Below are positions 1-48,223 of a stretch of 64,000 bases of DNA, one piece after another. Position 1 is the stretch's first letter; the number at the start of each line of letters is the position of its first letter. The position numbers and the translations under genes are program-made. This stretch comes from Glandiceps talaboti (lineage: Eukaryota > Hemichordata > Enteropneusta > Spengelidae), in NCBI RefSeq assembly GCF_964340395.1, contig NC_135554.1:9497475-9561474 (forward strand). Reading direction: 5' to 3'. Below the pieces are notes generated by a model. It was not told where the DNA came from. It worked only from the letters and a program-made list of their open reading frames with translations, and ran no database searches.

Positions 1-16
1 ATTGAAAGTGGTTTAC

Positions 17-35633
<35,617 letters not shown>

Positions 35634-36008
35634 CTGTAAACATGGCAGTTAATTCTGGAATGATTATTGAGAAATAATAGACAGCATTAGGACACTATAA
35701 AATAACACACAAAAGTAACGAGGCGCGCATTAAAAGATTGTCAAATTTTATATTTCAAAACTTTCTGCTCGTGTTGATTGCTATCCTTGAATTGACAATT
35801 TACAGGTGAGAAAGATAACACTAAACTCAGAGGAAGGCTTTAATGCAATAATCTCAAGTATTCCATGGAAACATACCTGTAAAGTTAAGTAGGCTCTAAA
35901 ATGCAATGTTTTGGTAACATATATAAAAATAATGATTTGAAAACAATAGATTTTTTTCTCAAAATCGCCTAGGTATGGCTATTTGTTAAGCTGGGGGTTC
36001 AAATAGAT

Positions 36009-36156
<148 letters not shown>

Positions 36157-36582
36157 GAAATACGACAGAGCACATGGAGTTTAGTGCAGCATTGTTAAAA
36201 TATAACCGACCACTTTGACCTGGTTTGAATGTGAGTGTGAGTGCGTTTTGTGAAAATAGCACTTTTGTAATGAAAATCACCAACCTATCACCACAAAGAC
36301 AGCAGTGGTATAAGTAAGAAGGTATTCCATTTACTAAAACAATATCAGCTATTAGTGATTTCACATTCTAGGCCTACTGATTGAATTTACGACTACGTTA
36401 CATTATAACTCACCCTAACCCTCTTTTATGCGTTGATACTTTATATCCACTACAGAAAATTTTCTATGGTGGTGTGAGATTTATGTTGTACTTCTTATAG
36501 GTTCTGAATAAAATACAATGCCCTAGTTCCTTGACGAGATCACATGTCAATGCTTCAATGTTTGACATTCAAATATCATAAT

Positions 36583-37470
36583 ATTTCCTTTCAAGTTCCA
36601 CTTCTTCTCTGTCTGTCACTCCTCTCTGAGTAACAATGATACATTCTTTTCATTTGATCAAAAAGAGCACTAAACTCCTTCACATATATTCTGAAATGTA
36701 GTGTTTACGTTGAACCTAGCCAAACCGTCGTCGAGGTTATCAATCCATCTGACCTACAGTTCAGACATTCATAATAAATTTACCATGTTGAAGTGTCATA
36801 CATCACAGTTCACTGCTGTTCTGTCTGTGAGTATGCGCACAAGTGTACAACATGTACAGTATATCGGTGCCTTCGATTTCTACGCATTCAGTTCTTAAGC
36901 ATTCCCACGTCGTTGGTATGACTACTTGTAATTGGTTTTTTCCCTTTGAAAACATGCCTATAGCACTCAGTGTATCATCTATTTTGGTATGGTCAGTATC
37001 GTGACTAATTATGAAATTTGCCTGAAGTTCAATACGACAAATGCCCATCGCAAATGCCTAGAGACTTTTCGGGGGTTCGTAGCGCTACATGTAGCTATCC
37101 CAATCTTGTAGTGGTTTTGATAGCTAAGTAATGTAAGATCAGAACAAGTTTATGGGATACGTTTAGTGTTTTTATAGAAAGTCTAGCTATAAATTTTAAC
37201 GTACAATTTTGTGTATGTCTACGTGCCTGTGTGTATGTAAGAGTAACATACAGATTTTAAGATGTCCCCAAATAACAAAGTCTGGGTTACAAAATCCCTT
37301 AAAATGTTACTTAACAAGAAGAATGGGCTGATACCTTTCAGGCTACACAGATGTAGGTCAGGCTGTGTCCTACTTATATCTTTTCTTTATCCCTGTTAAA
37401 GAATATTAATTCTAAACATCAGATTGCATATATTGATTGGGACTGTTTCACTCGTTCCTTGTGTACTTCT
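36583..37470. repeat. Diverged dispersed repeat, contiguous copy
   Basis: Shares ordered blocks with 41637-41905 (TTTCCTTTCAA, CTCTGAGTAA, GAGGTTATC, GCACAAGTGTAC) and with 46170-46410 (GCCTAGAGACTT, ACATGTAGCTATC, GATTGCATNTATT, TCACTCGTTCCTT). Function unknown. Confidence 0.45.
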
Positions 37471-37496
37471 TTGTTTAAAGACGATAACTTAATTAG

Positions 37497-38460
37497 GTGT
37501 TGAGAAGTTCTGAGAAATTAGAAATTAGAAAAGCCAAGCAGAGATATAAAGATAAAATCGAGGAGAAATTAAGTGCTGGGTCCTTAAGGTCAGCATGGGC
37601 TTGGATAAAAACTATGATGGGTCTTCAAGAATCAAGTGGGGATGGAATCAAGTGGGACAATAAAGCAGACAAAGAATTACCAGACGAATATAATACGTTC
37701 TACTGAAAGATTTGATGTTCATTACTCCAGTATCGAACAGAGTAAGATCAGAGTTTTGATTGATCTGGAGGAATTGCGGAATACATTTGAACACCACAAG
37801 ACTAGTAAAATCCCAGGCCCCGATAATATATAGTGGGCATATCCTTAACTCTTGTGCAAACCATTTATGTGGCATTTTTCATTTTATTTTCCAACTGTCC
37901 CTTGACCTCCAAACAGTACCAAAGTCTTGGAAGCCGGCTACTGTTGTACCAAAAGAAAGCACATCCTAAGGCTGTGAATGATTTCAGACCGGTGGCTCAC
38001 TTACATCACTTGTGATGAAATTATTTTAAAAAGCTATCAAGAATCATATTTTAGATAAAACCCAGACCATTTTAGACCGATTGCAGTTTGCTTAGGGGGT
38101 TTCGAGGATGCCACTTTGACCCTTCTGAACTTAATTAATAAGCAACTTGAAGGTAGTAAAACATATGCCCGTGTATTATTTATGGATTTTTCATCTGTAT
38201 TTAACACCATATTCAACCACATCTCTCAATTGAAAAACTGTCATCTCGTTTTAATATTTATCTTCAGGTTGTTGGGTGGATTTTAGGTTTCTTAACTTAA
38301 CAGATCAACAGATTTTCTATTGGGCACAATGGCGGACTGGAAACTTGGCAAATCTGTCGGTCCGACGAAGAATCAGTCGTACTGTGGTTCTTAATAAAAC
38401 ACAATTGCTTACTTCCTTGACGATATCACAATGTTTCTGTATATTTGTTGTCAGGTAACT
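37497..38460 (+). pseudogene. Decayed LINE reverse transcriptase relic (jockey/Rex-like)
   Basis: Pieces in all three forward frames read in order as a typical ORF2: RKAKQRYKDKIEEKLSAGS, LRSAWAWIKTMMGLQ, ELRNTFEHHKTSKIPGPDNI, VPKSWKPATVVPK, NDFRPVAH, RVLFMDFSSVFNTI, then WILGFLNLTDQQ. At least four frameshifts and several stops separate them. Both ends are missing (no endonuclease, no catalytic YADD). Not closely related to the 13.7-18 kb LINE. Confidence 0.75.
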
Positions 38461-38791
38461 ATGGTGGACAAAGTTATATATTCAACAAGTTTGACCTTTA
38501 AGGTACGCCCCTCATTACAACCATACACCCTGAACAATCCACAGTGAATGAGAAAGTAACCACACAGTGCAGGTGGGCTCCTCCAAAATAAAATTTAAAT
38601 TCATATTATGTCTTATTCCGCAGCATGCTCGTATCAACTAGCACAATCGGAATATAGTCTAAACGTGTACAATCCTTCATGCTGTAATTAACCCTTTCGA
38701 CTTGATAACAGTTTCTGTGTTATTAGACTAGTAGACATGGTCAATGAACTATTTCCTAGGCTTATATAATTGATTACACATATACATATAC

Positions 38792-38904
38792 ACGCACGCG
38801 CACACACACACACATACATACATACACGCACACACACACACACATGCATACATACATACATACATACATACATACATACATACATACATACATACATACA
38901 CGCA

Positions 38905-38936
<32 letters not shown>

Positions 38937-39080
38937 CACATACATACATACATACATACATACATACATACATACATACATACATACATACATACATACA
39001 TACATACATACATACACACGCATACATACATACACACATACATACGTACATACACACATACATACACACACACATACATA
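38792..39080. repeat. Composite (ACAT)/(ACGC)/(AC) array, left part
   Basis: Ends exactly at the LTR element. Its continuation is 40524-40732. Confidence 0.9.
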
Positions 39081-39529
39081 TGTTGGGTGTCGTAGAGTTG
39101 AACGGTATAAGTATGGATAGTTCAGACGTTACACTCTAGCACTCACACTCTCATACTCTCGTACGGGATCGTTCAGGTCCAAGTCGGGAATTAGTCACGA
39201 CTGAGAAGATATTTCGGCTTGCCAGAATCACCTAACCGAGAGCTCGTCTCTCTTGAGCTCCTCTCCTTCTGGATGTTTTATTCTCCTCTCAAGTATACTT
39301 CGAATACAATGGAATTTACACAACGACTATATAAATAGCAAGTCACACCCTAAGATCATGCCATCATAAAAGTTATTACGCATTTTTCTCTAACCAATCA
39401 TGGGAATTTCAGTTACATCATGTTTGCCCAGATTCGTCATCGCCAGTCTATTTCTGACCTATGGCCTACAATGCCGAAATGTAGAATTTATTCCCATAAT
39501 TCCGAAATACGATATTTTGGATCGTAACA
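39081..39529 (-). repeat. 3' LTR of the compact element
   Basis: Complete 449-bp repeat with TGTT/AACA termini. A polypurine tract adjoins its minus-strand 5' end. Its left end touches the CATA microsatellite. Confidence 0.65.
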
Positions 39530-40196
39530 CCACCCCCCGTTTTCCTAAAGGAGCGACCCGCGACTTGAGAACTGGAGAAACATGACGAGTGGCATAGCCA
39601 AAACTTTCTTGTAAATTTGTTTTTGTGTTTTTCTTTTTATAACAACTAAGTAACACCGTTGCATAGATACAATATGTAATCGGTAATCAGGTAAAATCGT
39701 CTCAAGGAATGTTAAATACAGAGTATATAAATATATATGAGAGAAATACATGTATACATAGAATAAATTACAATGTAAACCAATTATGAAATCAAATAAG
39801 TGATTAAAATAGCACTGTAATGTTGATATATATCTTGAATAAACATGAAAGTAAACATAGCACTTGATGTAGTCCAATATAAATATTGATTATGGAACAC
39901 AGTAATTGATAGTAATTGACAGTAGTGATCAGTCCTGTAAATATATGAAAAAAAATATCAAGAGAACAAAATGTCTCGAACAAAAAAATCCGAAAAGACG
40001 ACAGCATAAGTCGTAAAACATGATAAAAGTTCAAATGTTCGTCTCAAAACCATGCCTTCAATACCCGTAAAATAAAAGTAAATACACAATCAAATGAAAA
40101 TAATTGTAAATCATATATGCAACGGAATGTCACTGTATGTTCAAAGTTTAAATGCATTTTGACTTCAATTTAGAGTTCATATAGAAAATTTACCAA

Positions 40197-40523
40197 GAGA
40201 AGATATTTCGGCTTGCCAGAATCACCTAACCGAGAGCTCGTCTCTCTTGAGCTCCTCTCCTTCTGGATGTTTTATTCTCCTCTCAAGTATACTTCGAATA
40301 CAATGGAATTTACACAACGACTATATAAATAGCAAGTCACACCCTAAGATCATGCCATCATAAAAGTTATTACGCACTTTTCTCTAACCAATCATGGGAA
40401 TTTCAGTTACATCATGTTTGCCCAGATTCGTCATCGCCAGTCTATTTCTGACCTATGGCCTACAATGCCGAAATGTAGAATTTATTCCCATAATTCCGAA
40501 ATACGATATTTTGGATCGTAACA
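40197..40523 (-). repeat. 5' LTR of the compact element, truncated
   Basis: 327 bp, essentially identical to 39203-39529. Lacks the 122 bp that would adjoin the primer-binding site. The outer TGTTACGATCC terminus is intact and followed by CATA repeats. Confidence 0.65.
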
Positions 40524-40732
40524 CATACATACATACATACATACATACATACATACATACATACATACATACATACATACATACATACATACATACATAC
40601 ATACATACATACATACATACATAAGTACGCACGCACGCACGCACACACACACACATACACACACATACATACACACATACATACATACATACATACATAC
40701 ATACATACATACATACATACATACATACATAC
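40524..40732. repeat. (CATA) array, right part
   Basis: Starts exactly at the LTR element, with an ACGC/AC block inside. Probably one array with 38792-39080 before insertion. Confidence 0.9.
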
Positions 40733-41636
40733 ACTTTCGCCATTATGGACATATATTTCTAAAATATTGCAAATTGTCGTAGTAACCGTCTTGGCATAAT
40801 TCCACATACATGTATTTCAACACACAACATATAAGAAACCACATCTCGAACAAGAGAGTGGAAGTAAAATTATCCGTCGTGTCCCTGGATGTGAAATGGG
40901 AAGGATATTATACCCCTTTCCGATTTCACACCATGTTATCTTATACAAACGTGTATATGTAGTTTTACTTTGAAGTGCTATTTCTTGTACTACAATTGAG
41001 TTTACTATGATCTCGCCATCTTTATTGCAGTGAAAGCATTTTACTTTCACTTTCTACTTTCGACAATTATAGACAATTTAAATATTGTATATCAGTGTTG
41101 GACTCGACAGTACCTTTGAACATATTTGTGGTAAGATTTCATTTCAGTTGAACAAACTTAATATTAATTGTCACCATAGTATTTTCAGTCAAACGCAATG
41201 GCCATACATATATGTGTCTATGGAAGTACTCTATAAACGTACGTGACTATGGAAGAACTATGTGCGTGATTAACATAAACACACACTTCATTCAATAGCA
41301 TACATCGTTCTATTCCTTACTGTAGAATGTGTATAAACATGATTATTGTATTATACATGTTACATACCTTAAGATACATTAAATGTCTTATTACTGCAAT
41401 ACACTTCCGAGTTGTCTCTGATATCAGCTGCACTGTCGAGTCGAGATTTGTTGGCAAATGTAGAAGGCGGAAATTCCAAACTGCTTTTTATAAGATCGGA
41501 CTATTTCATTATAACCAGGGTGTAACATACTGTTGATTTATAAATAATTGGGCTTATTCAAATGTGACCGGAAGTTAAATAGTTCTTCACACTTGAAGTC
41601 AATGTACTTTCTATCGCATGCACCTCAAATATAAAA

Positions 41637-41905
41637 TTTCCTTTCAAATTGACATTCCTTTTTATCATCACCCCTTTCTGAGTAAGAATGGTAGATTCCC
41701 TTGTTTGTTGCTAGCCGAAAGTGTAGTGTTTGTTTGGACCCTAACCATACAGCCGAGGTTATCGATCTGCTTGGCCTCTGACCCTTAGTTTAGACATTTA
41801 TAAATTTACCATTGCAGTGACTAGTGTCATACACCACTGGTCACTATTGTCGTATGTAATTACCATATCGTTATGCGAACAAGTGTACTATATCCAGTAT
41901 ACATT
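41637..41905. repeat. Diverged dispersed repeat, left half of second copy
   Basis: Aligns with about 36583-36870 over most of its length with small gaps. The matching right half lies at 46170-46410, separated by about 4.3 kb. Confidence 0.45.
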
Positions 41906-42681
41906 TAAGGTGAAATGCACCTCGACTTTGAAAGTCGTCGGATCACTTTCAAATTTGTACCAGTGGTAAATTATGATGGAAGATTTATATTTTTTGAAAA
42001 AAAAATTGGCGAGTCCACCGTCCAGTTTTTGAAGGAGGGCGCCCCCTAGAGTTTCATTGTTCTGGTTTCGGTCAAAAAAGCATATGTCAAAATAAATGAA
42101 TCCCTTGCAATATCATTTTTGGATGAACATATTTTTTTCAGGTCATTTTGCTTTCTTAATATTATGGTGCTTACATTCATGTAAATAATAGGAATATTTG
42201 TGTTATATTTCAAGATTAACAATCAAAAATGAAAAACTTTTTGCCATATTTTTTTTGAAAAAAAAAAAATATTTTTTAAAAATTTTTTTGCTATTTCCCC
42301 GTTTTAACTTTTTGAAATAATTTGACGAAAGATAAACCTAATCATGGCAATCAAATAAATTGAAAAAAAAATTGGGGTCGCCATACAAACTTTTGAGATA
42401 TTTTACATCAAAGTCGCATGGTCACAATGCATTCCAATGTCTTCCAATGGGTATTTATGGTATCTTGTTGTCACATTGGTTGCCATGGAAACAGTAAATA
42501 GTGGTAATCGTTGATGTAACTAATGTTCCCTCCTAATATGAGATTTGTTTGGAAAACTATAAATGTGTGTAACTATAGTTACTATAAAAGAAAACAACTT
42601 GAAACACACCCTGCGAGAAACCAAGATGGCTTCCCCTATTACAATTACTGGAGGTATGGATCAAACAACCATAACATAACA

Positions 42682-42729
42682 ATGTATGTATGTATGTATG
42701 TATGTATGTATGTATGTATGTATGTATGT
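42682..42729. repeat. (GTAT)n microsatellite
   Basis: About 12 units in an intergenic stretch. Confidence 0.95.
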
Positions 42730-44020
42730 GTGTATGTGTTGTCTGTTTGTCTCTGTCTGCTTCACCACCAATCTGCCTTGCAATCTGAGAGAATGCAGTA
42801 AAACTTGAATAGGCAAAGGCTATAGCAGTCAAAGTACACAAACCAAGAAACAGCTTGTATAGAAATGAATAGAACTTACAATCAAGACCATCTCAATCAA
42901 TACCATGGTAGTTTATCTCCACTTTTCTGTCATGATTGATGTGTTTGTAGTGTATACATAAATGAGAACTATTCCTGTCTCAGCTAGTAATGTAATGAAA
43001 AGATGTAAGACTTTGCTAACTATTAAACGTGGAGTATGCTCATTGCAACTGAATTCTGCTGGAGAAGAAGTTGATCATTTACAAAACCATAATGTGCCTG
43101 TGTTGATATACAGACAATGAACACACAAGCAATCAATCAAAATACAAATTAGCAACCATCAGCAAATGTTGACAAATAGAAAGTAATATTTATTAACATT
43201 AAAAACAACTAGAAAACATGACAGCTTTTTATGAAAGTGAGGATAACATTATCTCCTAATTTCATCAAATAGATGACAACTATTGCTAAAATTCAGATAT
43301 GTTCAAATCTCAGCGATATTTATCTCTAAACTTTACATAAATATCCAAACAATGGCATGACTATTTTTTAACCATGAACTAACACAAGTTTCAGTACTGT
43401 AATATTCTGAATTCAACATTCACAGCATAGAAAGCATGTATCATGTTACATAATGTAAGCAACATTAGGACACATATATTGACAACATCCATAAAAGACA
43501 CATTATCTTCACTTAGGTGCATGAATTGTGTAAGAAAATTACCCCTACAGAGAGAGGAATGTTGGAGCCTCTAGCCTAAGAATTGTCAAGTTTAGGTGAT
43601 GCTGGCATTGGAATACATTTAGTCCATCAAATATTACATGCATCATTGTTCACAAAGTTATTTAGTAACACTAGATGGCATTTTATTAGAACAGTCTTGC
43701 AGAACTGAATCGTAAAGGTATGATTATCATTACCACTGTTGATCACTTTTATCATCAAGGAACTGTAAATGGCTGTACTTTTTCAGTAACAATAACATTT
43801 GTGTACACATTCCTCTGGAGAGAGTGGTGTACTGGTTTCTAAATTGATCTTCACTTTGTGAATTTGAACCAGCAAAGTGTATTTAAAAAAATTCTTAGAC
43901 ACTCGGATGAAGATGTAATCATCATGTTTACTGGGTTAGCTAGTGGTAGATTGCCGACATCTCAATACTGGCCTGGCAATAGCTGATATAAGGTTTTGTA
44001 AGCTAATACAAGTGTCACCA

Positions 44021-44114
44021 CTAGTGGGTTGTCACCACAAACATCACATCTGACACATCACTTTCAGTCCATTTCTTGCACTGGAATTTGTCAGCATTTG
44101 TACATATGTAAGCC
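44021..44114 (-). CDS. Candidate terminal coding exon, unknown protein
   Basis: Behind an excellent acceptor (TTTTATTTTCTATTCAG), the sequence encodes AYICTNADKFQCKKWTESDV then SDVMFVVTTH and a TAG. It joins in phase with the candidate exon at 45797-45870. I do not recognise the protein. 42730-44020 would then be its 3' UTR. Without further exons this remains tentative. Confidence 0.3.
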
Positions 44115-44835
44115 CTGAATAGAAAATAAAACATAACAGATATTTAATTAATAATCAGTTGGTAACTTACATTATGATATAAAATTAGTCAGTGAAATAA
44201 AATACTTATAATAATATTTAAAGTTTATCTCATACATTTACTTGAAGTAATGACAGTGGAGATATGGCTATATTATTCACACATGAACAGAACATCATCC
44301 CATCAACACAAACAAAATGGTAAACCTAAATGATGTTCATTTTGTAAATTTGCAAAAAGCTGTTAAATCTTTCAGTAAGTGAGCAGTTTTATAAGGTTCA
44401 TGAACTACAAAATTGCAATTTGAAATGTTGTAACTGAAGGATTTACATCTACATGTGGAAAGCAATGTCTCCTAACAAAACTGTATGATAGACAAAACAA
44501 AGTTATGATCAGTCTAGTATTCCTAAAGTGAAATTATTATTGTTTACCTATAGTCAAAATATAGCCGCCAAAAAAAAAAATTTTCATGCTAGTGGGAAAT
44601 GTTGTCTAAATCTCTCTATGTGATCTCATGATTTTTGAGTGCTAAACCCAGATGAGCTAAGAAAAAACTAAAAGAAAAAAAGAAAAAGAAATAAATAAAT
44701 ATGCACGTTTTAGAAATGCAATAACTTCTAAACTTTCCACAATTTGAGGTTTCGCTTGATAATAGTTGATTAAGTATATGCCATTCTGTCTAAAGGAGTT
44801 AGTGGCCCACGCTTGCAAAATTGATACGATCATCA

Positions 44836-45726
44836 CTAGTGTACTCACAGGGAGCTCAGGCTCAGTTAGTTTTGTTTACAAATATAAACAAACAAGTAAA
44901 CAAACAAACAAATAAACAAACAAACAAACAAATAAACAAACAAACAAAATAAACCGACACATGAGTAGATACATACATGAGTAAACGACAACAAACAAAC
45001 GAACAAACACTACCCCCCCTTAGTTTTGTTTACAAATATAAACAAACAAGTAAACAAACAATCAAACAAAACACAAACAAGTAAAAACAAACATACAAAC
45101 AAATAAACAAGTAAACAAACAAATGAATAAATAAATAAATAAACAAACAAACAAACAAATAAACAAACAAACAAACAAACACAAACAAACAAACAAACAA
45201 ACAAACAAACAAACAAAATAAACTGGCACATGAGTAGATACATACATGAGTAAACGACAACAAAACAATGAACAAACACTACCCCCTTAGTTTTGTTCAC
45301 AAATATAAACAAATAAGTAAACAAACAATCAAACAAAACACAAACAAGTAAAAAACGAACAAACAAACAAATAAACAAGTAAACAAACAAACAAAGAAAC
45401 AAAACAAATAAACAAAATAACAACAGAATAAGCCGACACATGAGTAGATACATACATGAGTAAACGACAACGAAGAAACACTACCCCCCCCCCCCCATGG
45501 TCATATCTGGAAATAAGTGGGTTATTTCCAGATGTGACAATGTGGGTGGGGGGTGTTTGTTCGTTGGTTTGTTGTCGTTTACTCATGTATGTATCTACTC
45601 ATGTGTCGGTTAGTTTGTTTGTGTTTGTCTGTTTATTTGTTTGTTTACTTGTTTATTTGTTTACTTGTTTGTATATATTTGTAAACAAAACTAACTGAGC
45701 CTGAGCTCCCTGTGGTGTACTACTAG
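44836..45726. mobile_element. Large fold-back element with AAAC-rich arms
   Basis: Outer inverted repeat of about 55 bp (ACTAGTGTACTCACAGGGAG, CTCAGGCTCAGTTAG and TTTGTTTACAAATATA, matched inverted at 45668-45726). The left arm holds three tandem blocks of about 225-295 bp of AAAC/AAAT units, each carrying CACATGAGTAGATACATACA. A central hairpin at 45499-45540 (ATCTGGAAATAA / TTATTTCCAGAT) marks the turning point, and the right arm is the inverse of one block. Confidence 0.65.
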
Positions 45727-45796
45727 CAAGTGTACACACATAGCGTGCGTAATTTATACACCACATAGTGTACAGAAAGTTTGAAACAGAAACTAC

Positions 45797-45870
45797 CTTC
45801 GAGTTTTCTTCGTTTTATCTTTCACATTTGTAAAGAGAGATCCTGAGGTTCGATCAAGGAGGGTATTAGA
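45797..45870 (-). CDS. Candidate internal exon of the same unknown gene
   Basis: Encodes SNTLLDRTSGSLFTNVKDKT then KKTR, bounded by a possible acceptor (AAATGTAG) and donor GTAGTT. Phase fits 44021-44114. A 115-codon ORF overlaps it in another frame (45822-46169), so either or neither may be real. The fold-back element 44836-45726 would lie in the intron. Confidence 0.25.
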
Positions 45871-46169
45871 CTACATTTGACTGTACCCGCTGCTGAATTG
45901 TACAACAATTCACATGTGGAAAATATGATGAAAGGTCCCGGGAGAGAGGTGGACTGTGATGGTGACATTGTACTTTTTTCGTGTCTACTTCCGAGTTCGA
46001 TCGGTAGTTCATAGAGAAAGTTTGATACTTTGGAGGGATATTCGTACGTATTCAACTTTGCAGTCACAACGATCAGGGGGTCAACACGAAAACAATAACG
46101 GGAGACCCAAATTGACATTCGCATTCTTTTGATTACACTTACATGATATCTTGTCATATGACTTAACAT

Positions 46170-46410
46170 AGCCTAGAGACTTGTCATGATGTACATGTAG
46201 CTATCACAAACGTACAGTTGTTTGGCTGAATAATGAGATCTATTGGTTACACTTAATCGCTTTGTATAGCAAGTCTCGCTATATACGTTCAATATTGTCG
46301 TGATAACCTACCATGTCGTGCCTTGAATTGATTCATAAAGAAATTTTATTCGAAACGTCGGATTGCATCTATTTATTCGGACTGTCTCACTCGTTCCTTA
46401 TGCATTTCTA
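46170..46410. repeat. Diverged dispersed repeat, right half of second copy
   Basis: Matches 37057-37470 from GCCTAGAGACTT to the CACTCGTTCCTT block, then runs into the (GTAT)n array. Confidence 0.45.
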
Positions 46411-46420
46411 TGTATGTATG

Positions 46421-46454
<34 letters not shown>

Positions 46455-46620
46455 TGTATGTATGTATGTATGTATGTATGTATGTATGTGTGTGTGTGTG
46501 TGCATGTATGTGTGTACGTATGCAAGTATGTATGTATTTATGTACGTATCTACACCGTGAGTGTGTGTGTGTGTGTGTGTGTGTACGTGTGTGTGGGTGG
46601 GTGTGTCTGTGTGTGTTTAA
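46410..46620. repeat. (GTAT)n then (GT)n array
   Basis: GTAT block followed by interrupted GT repeats, at the end of the dispersed repeat 46170-46410. Confidence 0.95.
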
Positions 46621-47235
46621 CGTATGCAAACTCTAAATACAGTCCCTAAAGGGAAAGAATACAGTGTGATTTCACAATTTTTTAATAACAATGTGAATGT
46701 TAAATGTGACAAAATATGTAGGTTTCATTCACATTCACTTATCAGTATGGGAGAAGACGTCTTTGTCCTTGTAACAAGAATGGTCCGCTGTGATTTAGCC
46801 ATCTCATTATTGTTGAATATCGCCCTCTATCTGAGTTCTATTGTTTTTCTGTGAGCTGGTTTGTCTTACTTGACTGAATGAAAGATAGCATAGTCATAAA
46901 ACGAGGACCTTTAAGTAACTCTTGATCAAGTTTTGTTGATATTTTGTTTTTGGTTGGATGTGTTCTTATTAAACAGAAATGATCATTCAAACTGAACGCT
47001 GTTATACTTTCCGCTGTAACTGAATTTACATAATGCGTCCGTTTTACCTCCTCGTATATTCTGCATTGCCTGTGGTTCGTATGAATTAATTAATTATGAA
47101 TACGCCTAATTTTATCTGCTGGCAAATGTATTGTATATATATATATATATCTGTGTTCTTTTCATAGTTAACTATACCATGTTAAATTTGTCCATTGGGG
47201 AATTGTAAAGCCACAAAAGATACCGTGTTGTTATA

Positions 47236-47615
47236 CAACCTAATCGACGATATCAATAGTAAAATGTAGGATTTAAAAAAAAAAAAATTAATTAATTAAT
47301 TTAAAAAAAACTAATTATAAGTTCTTATATTTTGGGGAATGGTGATTTTCAACCGTTTTAGTTCTCATCCTACAAAAAAAAAAAGACTTTACTTTTAATG
47401 GAATCTGTTTTGTACCCCAAAATACAAATAATGTCATCGAATAGAAGTGGAAGAATTTTCGCTATAGCAAATACACTGCACTTTAATATATAAAGTAAAG
47501 TTTCAACAACAGAACTATTTGTTTTCATCTGGTTTAGTTAGAAAGGGTGGGGTCCTGAGGCCTTAGTAAAAGAAATTATGTTTTTTTATTCTACATTGAA
47601 CCGATCTCTCCCTTA
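47236..47615 (-). mobile_element. Inverted-repeat element, short copy
   Basis: The reverse complement matches 56022-57167: AAAATTCTTCCA, TTTGTATTTTGGGGTACAAAA, CATTAAAAGTAAA and TTTGTAGGATGAGAACTAA occur in the same order. Ends are marked by TCAATGTAG.ATAAAAAA-type inverted repeats. Lacks the 37-bp minisatellite found in the other copy. Confidence 0.6.
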
Positions 47616-48012
47616 TTTTCTCAGTCGGCAATATGTTTAATTCCGTGTATTGATTATTATGTACATATTTTAATATCATCAATTTTGTTTTAGTGTTTAT
47701 ATAATGAAATATGAATATAGCATTTTATAACCCAAACAAGTAAATAAATAAGTAAGTAATAAATATAACAACTGTAATAATCTGATCCCAAATCTTACAC
47801 CAGGAATATGTCTATCAGTTGGAACTTTACAAAGTCATGTTTTTCTTCCTACGTTATACGTACTAGAATATCATTGATACTAGTTCGGTGTTGAGAGTTT
47901 TTTTCGTTCCGGGGTTTAAACGCAAAACAAATAGTCAATTTTGAGTACAAATCCCGGAACGATTAAATGGCTATTAAAAACAAAATAAAAAAAACTCAGC
48001 TCAAAATCAAAA

Positions 48013-48223
48013 TCAAAAAGCTAACACTTCAATGATTGCAGCTATGTCACCATCAGTACGTACTACGTAGTTACAAACATAGTCACTGGAAAGGTGTGAA
48101 CCTATATACCGGTATATAAAAAGTTCGCCACTTTCGGAACTAAGGCGTACACCTGAAGAGAGCTTTCCATTCCCAAACGTCGGTAAATAAAGATTTACAT
48201 AAGTATTGTAGGACAAGGATGAA
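48013..48223 (-). CDS. Candidate terminal exon, unknown
   Basis: Strong acceptor ATTAGTCTGCAG precedes an open frame of about 70 codons (NTYVNLYLPTFGNGKLSSGV ... GDIAAIIEVLAF) ending in TGA. A neighbouring minus-strand ORF (48360-48659, 99 codons, cysteine-containing) could be an upstream exon, but I found no donor in matching phase. Unrecognised; may be chance. Confidence 0.2.

Larger units (their letters stand above)
39081..40523 (-). mobile_element. Compact, internally deleted LTR retrotransposon in a (CATA)n array
   Basis: Two copies of a 328-bp segment (39203-39530 and 40197-40524) differ at one visible position. On the minus strand the complete 3' LTR runs 39529 to 39081 (TGTTACGATCC ... 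CCCAACA, 449 bp) and is preceded by a polypurine tract (39530-39545, AAAACGGGGGG). The 5' LTR keeps its outer end at 40523 but has lost its inner 122 bp, the primer-binding site and nearly all coding sequence. Both outer ends abut CATA repeats, giving an apparent 4-bp target duplication CATA. Probably Gypsy-like. Confidence 0.7.

Noticed and set aside
39545-39877. 110-codon minus-strand ORF inside the LTR element
   Set aside because: AT-rich, no gag or pol motif; probably non-coding remains of the internal region.
45822-46169. 115-codon minus-strand ORF
   Set aside because: No recognised motif and no matching splice phase; overlaps a different candidate frame. Kept only as a comment in the exon candidate.
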